Source: Klebsiella quasivariicola (GTDB taxonomy: Bacteria > Pseudomonadota > Gammaproteobacteria > Enterobacterales > Enterobacteriaceae). From it: DNA of 64,000 nucleotides. How positions within the stretch are numbered: the first letter of the stretch is position 1; each line of letters begins with the position of its first letter. This document shows, piece after piece, positions 59,129 to 64,000 of the stretch. The position numbers and the translations under genes are program-made. The stretch is from the NCBI RefSeq assembly GCF_002269255.1, contig NZ_CP022823.1, forward strand, positions 496,001 through 560,000, written 5' to 3'. Under the pieces are notes generated by a model. That model was not told the origin of the DNA and did no database searches. It saw only the letters and a program-made list of their open reading frames with translations.

Positions 59129-60562
59129 TTAGTTGTTCTGGTACAAATCTTTATACAGCCGGCTTTCAAAGCGCACCAGCGGAATGCGGCGGTTGCGCTG
59201 GTCGGCGGGTTCCACCGCATAGCCGGAGAGATATTGCACAAAGGCCACTTTTTGTCCGCTGGCGGTAGTGATGAAGCCTGCGAGGTTGTAAACCCCCTGC
59301 AGCGACCCTGTTTTCGCTGAGACTTTACCATCCACGCCCGCCTGATGGAGACCGGCGCGATATTGCAGCGATCCGTCGTGGCCCGCCAGCGGCAGCATGG
59401 AGATGAAGTTGAGCTCGGTATCGTGCTGAGCGATATACTGCAGCACCTGCATCATGGTTGCCGGAGCGATCAGGTTGTGGCGCGACAGGCCAGAGCCGTC
59501 GGCGATGATCGTATTGCCGAGATCGACCCCAGCCTGTTGACGCAGGATCTGGCGTACCGCATCGGATCCCGCCCGCCAGGTGCCTGGTACGCCAAACCGG
59601 GCATGGCCGATGGTACGAAAGACGGTATCGGCAATCATGTTGTCTGATTTCTTCAGCATGATCCTCAGCAAATCGTGCAGAGGGGCCGACTGGGTGGTGG
59701 CTAATACTGTTCCGGGATCATTGGCCAGCGTCTGGCGCAGCAGTGTGCCGCTATAGCTGATCCCCGCCTGGGTCAGCTCCGCTTTGAGGATCGCCCCGGC
59801 GTAGCTGGCGCCATCCTGAATGGCGAAGGCCAGCGGCAGCGGCTCGCTACGCTGTGGCAGACAGCCGGTGAGGGTATAGCGGTTCAGGTCCCCCGGTACC
59901 ACGTCCAGCTCGCAATACTGCGCTTCTGAGGAGCCGCGTGCCAGCGTCCGTACCTGGCTGAACATGGTGACTGGATAATAGGACGCAACGCGAATGAAGG
60001 CCAAATCGCCAGGCTTCTGCGCGCTATACAACGAAATGGAGAAGCAGTTGCGGTCGACAATCGCCGCCGCAGGTGGGGCGCTGAAGCACTGCGTCAGGTC
60101 GTTCCATGGCCATCCCGGCGCTTTATCGTGGCTGGCGAAAACCGAAGTATCGATGAGCACATTGCCTTCGATACGCTGTACGCCGGCTTTTTTCAGCGTC
60201 GCCACCATGTTGCGAATATCCTGCCGCTTGAGCGTCGGGTCGCCGCCGAAGCGGGCGATCAGATCCCCTTTCAGCACACCGCCGTCCAGAGAGCCTTTGG
60301 TTTCCAGCGTGGTGGTGAAGCGAAAATCGGGCCCCAGTTGCAGCAGCGCCGCCAGCGCGGTGATGACCTTTTGCGTACTGGCCGGAAGCGCCATTTGCTG
60401 ACTGTGATAGTCAATTTCCGGCGTCGATGCGCCGACCTTCTGCGCCATAAAGGCAAGGTTCGCACCGGCGGGAAGCTGGTTGATGTACTCGTCAATATTC
60501 GCTGCCTGCGCGTTAAGCGCTATACCGGCAGTCAATCCGATGATAAATCTGGGAAATCGCAT
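59129..60562 (-). CDS. dacB: DacB (PBP4), D-alanyl-D-alanine carboxypeptidase/endopeptidase
   Basis: A 477-residue class C penicillin-binding protein with signal peptide (about 1-20), SxxK motif at Ser62 (ASTQK), SDN motif (KKSDNMIADT) and KTG motif (SAKTGSLQG), plus the inserted domains II and III between the first two. It trims and cleaves peptidoglycan cross-links. Divergent from greA. Confidence 0.97.
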   Translation of the reverse strand: MRFPRFIIGLTAGIALNAQAANIDEYINQLPAGANLAFMAQKVGASTPEIDYHSQQMALPASTQKVITALAALLQLGPDFRFTTTLETKGSLDGGVLKGDLIARFGGDPTLKRQDIRNMVATLKKAGVQRIEGNVLIDTSVFASHDKAPGWPWNDLTQCFSAPPAAAIVDRNCFSISLYSAQKPGDLAFIRVASYYPVTMFSQVRTLARGSSEAQYCELDVVPGDLNRYTLTGCLPQRSEPLPLAFAIQDGASYAGAILKAELTQAGISYSGTLLRQTLANDPGTVLATTQSAPLHDLLRIMLKKSDNMIADTVFRTIGHARFGVPGTWRAGSDAVRQILRQQAGVDLGNTIIADGSGLSRHNLIAPATMMQVLQYIAQHDTELNFISMLPLAGHDGSLQYRAGLHQAGVDGKVSAKTGSLQGVYNLAGFITTASGQKVAFVQYLSGYAVEPADQRNRRIPLVRFESRLYKDLYQNN

Positions 60563-60681
60563 AATCTCGCGCTAACAACCTGAAGCCAGGCCGTCATACT
60601 ACGGTGCAACGCCCGGTAAAGTAAACGATGACCCATAAGGAACTTCGGGGTAAAATACCTATCAAATGAAAAATTGCTGCT

Positions 60682-60716
60682 GACCTGGGGAGTGTTTCCC
60701 GGGTCGGTTTCTTTTT
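60682..60716 (+). terminator. Leader terminator upstream of greA (GraL-type)
   Basis: GACCTGGG and CCCGGGTC arms (one G-T pair) followed by GGTTTCTTTTT lie 80 bases ahead of greA, inside its leader. In E. coli an intrinsic terminator at this place releases the short GraL RNAs from the greA promoter. A second small hairpin CCTGCC/GGCAGG follows near 60725-60740. Confidence 0.7.
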
Positions 60717-60797
60717 GCTCGTGTCCTGCCTGTGGGCAGGGCAGGTGGCGGAGCGGAACCGTCCGTTCCCTGAAGGAATGATAAAGAGGTATAACTA

Positions 60798-61274
60798 ATG
60801 CAAGCGATTCCGATGACCTTACGTGGCGCTGAGAAACTGCGCGAAGAACTGGATTACCTGAAGTCTGTGCGTCGCCCTGAAATCATTGCCGCTATTGCTG
60901 AGGCCCGTGAACACGGCGATTTGAAAGAGAATGCTGAGTACCACGCCGCGCGTGAGCAGCAGGGCTTCTGCGAGGGGCGTATTAAGGATATCGAAGCGAA
61001 GCTGTCCAATGCACAGGTTATCGATATCACCAAAATGCCGAACAATGGCCGGGTGATTTTTGGTTCTACCGTCAGTGTGCTCAACCTTGATACCGATGAA
61101 GAACAGACCTACCGTATCGTGGGTGATGATGAGGCCGATTTTAAGCAGAATCTGATCTCCGTGAACTCGCCCATTGCCCGCGGCCTGATCGGTAAAGAGC
61201 AGGACGACGTCGTGACCATCCGCACGCCAGGCGGTGAAGTGGAATACGAAATTATTAAGGTCGAGTACCTTTAA
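60798..61274 (+). CDS. greA: Transcript cleavage factor GreA
   Basis: A 158-residue protein: N-terminal coiled coil whose tip carries the acidic residues that enter the polymerase secondary channel (HGDLKENAEYHAAREQQ), and a C-terminal globular domain. It rescues backtracked RNA polymerase. Length equals E. coli GreA. Confidence 0.98.
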   Translation: MQAIPMTLRGAEKLREELDYLKSVRRPEIIAAIAEAREHGDLKENAEYHAAREQQGFCEGRIKDIEAKLSNAQVIDITKMPNNGRVIFGSTVSVLNLDTDEEQTYRIVGDDEADFKQNLISVNSPIARGLIGKEQDDVVTIRTPGGEVEYEIIKVEYL

Positions 61275-61316
61275 GGCGTATTTCCCGCTACGATGTTGAT
61301 AGATTGTAAAGAAAGG

Positions 61317-61341
61317 AAAAAGGCCGCATAGCGGCCTTTTA
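61317..61341 (+). terminator. Intrinsic terminator of greA
   Basis: AAAAGGCCGC and GCGGCCTTTT arms (10 bp) with an ATA loop, 43 bases after the greA stop. Confidence 0.92.
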
Positions 61342-61426
61342 TCAACATCCGGAGCATGGCATTTTGCTCGCCTGACCGCAGAAAACCCTCGTTTTACACA
61401 AAGTTGTGTCTTGAACCAGGATATTC

Positions 61427-61720
61427 TTAGCGTGGCAGCGAGATTTTACGCTCGTTAGTCGGGCGATACAGAACCAGCGTTTTACCGATGACCTGTACGT
61501 TGCAGGCGCCGGTTTCGCGTACGATAGCTTCCACGATCAGGGCTTTAGTTTCGCGATCTTCCGAGGCGATCTTCACCTTGATGAGCTCATGGTGCTCTAA
61601 CGCTTGTTCAATCTCGGCCAGTACCCCTTCGGTCAAACCATTGTTGCCAAGCATAACTACCGGCTTGAGCGGATGTGCCAGACCTTTCAGGTGCTGTTTT
61701 TGTTTAGTACTCAGATTCAT
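61427..61720 (-). CDS. yhbY: YhbY, CRM-domain RNA-binding protein
   Basis: A 97-residue single CRM domain, starting MNLSTKQKQHLKGLAHPLKP with the GNNGLTEGV loop. It binds pre-50S ribosomal particles in E. coli. The start at 61720 gives the family length; upstream in-frame ATGs would run into the rlmE promoter region. Confidence 0.95.
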   Translation of the reverse strand: MNLSTKQKQHLKGLAHPLKPVVMLGNNGLTEGVLAEIEQALEHHELIKVKIASEDRETKALIVEAIVRETGACNVQVIGKTLVLYRPTNERKISLPR

Positions 61721-61843
61721 CGTATTTTTTTGCTTACGTTGGGATTGAAAACGGGCCATTCTACCGCCATCTCCCATATATCGCCAAACTACCGCGTCGA
61801 TTTTTACGCAGTTAAGTACGATGAACCCGAACGGGAATGTTAA

Positions 61844-62473
61844 ATGACAGGTAAAAAGCGTTCTGCCAGCTCGAGCCGCTGGCTTCAGGAACACTTTAGC
61901 GATAAATATGTTCAACAGGCACAGAAAAAGGGGTTACGTTCCCGTGCCTGGTTTAAACTTGATGAAATACAGCAAAGTGACAAAATTTTTAAACCGGGGA
62001 TGACTATCGTCGATCTCGGCGCTGCTCCCGGTGGCTGGTCGCAGTATGCGGTCACGCAGATCGGCAACAGCGGCCGCATCATCGCTTGCGATCTTTTACC
62101 AATGGATCCAATCGTTGGTGTGGACTTCCTTCAGGGCGATTTTCGTGATGAATTAGTCCTGAAAGCGTTACTTGAGCGCGTAGGTGACAGTAAAGTACAA
62201 GTTGTCATGTCCGATATGGCACCAAATATGTGCGGAACACCGGCGGTGGATATTCCCCGGGCCATGTATCTGGTTGAGCTGGCGCTTGAAATGTCTCGTG
62301 ATGTATTGGCGCCAGGTGGTAGTTTTGTAGTGAAGGTGTTCCAGGGCGAAGGCTTCGATGAGTATCTTAGAGAAATTCGCTCCCTGTTTACGAAGGTCAA
62401 AGTTCGTAAGCCGGACTCTTCCCGCGCTCGTTCGCGTGAAGTGTATATTGTAGCGACCGGGCGTAAACCATAA
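61844..62473 (+). CDS. rlmE: 23S rRNA 2'-O-methyltransferase (U2552)
   Basis: A 209-residue methyltransferase with SAM motif VDLGAAPGGWSQYAV and the later MAPNMCGT and VVKVFQGEGFDEY segments that supply the K-D-K-E catalytic set. It methylates U2552 of 23S rRNA, a heat-shock-linked late assembly step. Located 90 bases ahead of ftsH, as in E. coli (rrmJ-ftsH operon). Confidence 0.97.
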   Translation: MTGKKRSASSSRWLQEHFSDKYVQQAQKKGLRSRAWFKLDEIQQSDKIFKPGMTIVDLGAAPGGWSQYAVTQIGNSGRIIACDLLPMDPIVGVDFLQGDFRDELVLKALLERVGDSKVQVVMSDMAPNMCGTPAVDIPRAMYLVELALEMSRDVLAPGGSFVVKVFQGEGFDEYLREIRSLFTKVKVRKPDSSRARSREVYIVATGRKP

Positions 62474-62563
62474 CCGGCAGATTTCAAACGAAAGTTTGAA
62501 AGAAACTGGATATAGAGTATCCTGACGCTGTTTTTAACACAGTTGTAATAAGAGGTTAATCCC

Positions 62564-64000
62564 TTGAGTGACATGGCGAAAAACCTAATACTCTGGCTGG
62601 TCATTGCCGTTGTGCTAATGTCAGTATTTCAGAGCTTTGGGCCCAGCGAGTCGAATGGCCGCAAGGTGGATTATTCTACCTTCCTGCAAGAGGTCAATCA
62701 GGACCAGGTTCGCGAAGCGCGTATCAACGGACGTGAGATCAACGTTACCAAGAAAGATAGTAACCGTTACACGACTTACATTCCGGTTAACGATCCGAAG
62801 CTGCTCGATAACCTGTTGACTAAAAACGTCAAAGTTGTTGGCGAACCACCAGAAGAGCCGAGCCTGCTGGCTTCCATCTTCATCTCCTGGTTCCCAATGC
62901 TGCTGTTGATCGGCGTCTGGATCTTCTTTATGCGGCAAATGCAGGGCGGCGGCGGAAAGGGCGCGATGTCCTTCGGCAAAAGCAAAGCCCGTATGTTGAC
63001 GGAAGACCAGATCAAAACCACTTTTGCAGACGTTGCCGGGTGTGACGAAGCGAAAGAGGAAGTCGGCGAGCTGGTGGAATACCTGCGTGAGCCGAGCCGT
63101 TTCCAGAAGCTGGGCGGTAAGATCCCGAAAGGCGTCCTGATGGTCGGTCCTCCGGGTACCGGTAAAACGCTGCTGGCGAAAGCGATCGCTGGTGAAGCGA
63201 AGGTACCGTTCTTTACCATTTCCGGTTCTGACTTCGTAGAAATGTTCGTTGGTGTTGGTGCATCTCGTGTGCGTGACATGTTCGAACAGGCTAAGAAAGC
63301 AGCGCCTTGCATCATCTTCATCGATGAAATCGACGCCGTCGGCCGCCAGCGTGGCGCAGGCCTTGGCGGTGGTCACGATGAACGTGAGCAGACCCTGAAC
63401 CAGATGCTGGTTGAGATGGACGGCTTCGAAGGTAACGAAGGTATCATCGTTATCGCGGCGACTAACCGTCCGGATGTTCTTGACCCTGCGCTGTTGCGTC
63501 CGGGCCGCTTTGACCGCCAGGTGGTGGTTGGCTTACCGGATGTTCGCGGTCGTGAGCAGATCCTGAAAGTGCACATGCGTCGCGTACCGCTGGCGCCGGA
63601 TATCGATGCGGCAATCATTGCGCGCGGTACCCCGGGCTTCTCCGGTGCGGACCTGGCCAACCTGGTCAACGAAGCGGCGCTGTTTGCTGCCCGCGGCAAC
63701 AAACGCGTGGTATCGATGGTTGAGTTCGAGAAAGCGAAAGACAAAATCATGATGGGTGCGGAACGTCGCTCCATGGTGATGACGGAAGCGCAGAAAGAAT
63801 CGACCGCTTACCATGAAGCGGGCCATGCGATTATCGGCCGTCTGGTGCCGGAACACGATCCGGTCCATAAAGTGACGATTATCCCGCGTGGTCGTGCGCT
63901 GGGCGTGACTTTCTTCCTGCCGGAAGGCGACGCGATCAGCGCCAGCCGTCAGAAACTGGAAAGCCAGATCTCCACCCTGTACGGCGGTCGTCTGGCGGAA
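62564..64000 (+). CDS. ftsH: FtsH ATP-dependent zinc metalloprotease, N-terminal part
   Basis: The first 479 codons are in the window; the gene runs off the right edge. Two membrane helices (about 8-24 and 101-119) flank a periplasmic domain; then the AAA module with Walker A GPPGTGKT, Walker B IIFIDEID and the second region of homology, and the zinc motif HEAGH. It degrades LpxC, RpoH and membrane proteins. A TTG at 62564 is chosen because AGAGG lies eight bases upstream; the ATG at 62573 (MAKNLILW), used in many annotations, would be 17 bases from it. Confidence 0.96.
   Translation, partial: MSDMAKNLILWLVIAVVLMSVFQSFGPSESNGRKVDYSTFLQEVNQDQVREARINGREINVTKKDSNRYTTYIPVNDPKLLDNLLTKNVKVVGEPPEEPSLLASIFISWFPMLLLIGVWIFFMRQMQGGGGKGAMSFGKSKARMLTEDQIKTTFADVAGCDEAKEEVGELVEYLREPSRFQKLGGKIPKGVLMVGPPGTGKTLLAKAIAGEAKVPFFTISGSDFVEMFVGVGASRVRDMFEQAKKAAPCIIFIDEIDAVGRQRGAGLGGGHDEREQTLNQMLVEMDGFEGNEGIIVIAATNRPDVLDPALLRPGRFDRQVVVGLPDVRGREQILKVHMRRVPLAPDIDAAIIARGTPGFSGADLANLVNEAALFAARGNKRVVSMVEFEKAKDKIMMGAERRSMVMTEAQKESTAYHEAGHAIIGRLVPEHDPVHKVTIIPRGRALGVTFFLPEGDAISASRQKLESQISTLYGGRLAE

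Overview
The window is a piece of enterobacterial chromosome, most likely Klebsiella (K. pneumoniae complex). The backbone follows the E. coli gene order degS-degQ-zapG/zapE-rplM-rpsI-sspA-sspB ... gltD-gltB/yhcC ... arcB-elbB-mtgA ... npr-rapZ-ptsN-hpf-rpoN-lptB-lptA-lptC-kdsC-kdsD-yrbG/mlaFEDCB-ibaG-murA-sfsB-ispB/rplU-rpmA-yhbE-obgE-dacB/greA-yhbY/rlmE-ftsH, and most proteins look close to their E. coli counterparts. High GC, two sodium-pumping oxaloacetate decarboxylases and the tartrate/citrate-type fermentation genes point to Klebsiella. No IS element, integrase, CRISPR array, tRNA or rRNA was seen.

Layout. 1-5.0 kb: end of a tartrate dehydratase operon (ttdA fragment, ttdB), then oadGAB and a CitG-like gene of unknown function. 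5-12 kb: degS, degQ, zapG, zapE, rplM-rpsI, sspA-sspB. 12.1-12.8 kb: a solitary nanE. 12.9-20.4 kb: gltBD and yhcC. 20.4-24.2 kb: a divergent hexuronate/aldonate module (MFS transporter and RspB-type dehydrogenase on one side, mannonate dehydratase on the other) with paired operator-like repeats and a CRP-like site between them. 24.3-28.3 kb: arcB, the sRNA gene arcZ read from the opposite strand, elbB, mtgA. 28.3-41.5 kb: an accessory metabolic island between mtgA and npr, where E. coli carries yrbL. 41.5-64 kb: conserved housekeeping genes for nitrogen PTS, sigma-54, LPS export and Kdo synthesis, Mla lipid transport, cell wall, ribosome and GreA, ending inside ftsH.

The island at 28.3-41.5 kb is the most unusual part. 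Its left, AT-rich part holds a LysR regulator with citC, diverging from citD-citE-citF, a MatC-type dicarboxylate carrier, a seven-bladed-propeller lactonase and citG. Its right, GC-rich part holds a second oadGAB, a second CitG-like protein and a fumarylacetoacetate-hydrolase-family enzyme. citG and oadG overlap by four bases, so the two parts are translationally joined despite their different base composition. The likely logic is: import a di- or tricarboxylate (perhaps also as a lactone), cleave it with an acyl-carrier-protein lyase to acetate-type product plus oxaloacetate, and decarboxylate oxaloacetate to pyruvate while exporting sodium. The true substrate cannot be read from the sequence, and no citX is present.

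The two oadGAB copies, 35.6 kb apart in the same orientation, are almost identical in OadA and OadB, while the genes right next to them are strongly diverged. This pattern fits gene conversion better than a recent whole-operon duplication. Both copies sit downstream of an oxaloacetate-forming lyase (tartrate dehydratase or the citrate-lyase-like enzyme), so they do the same energy-conserving step in two pathways.
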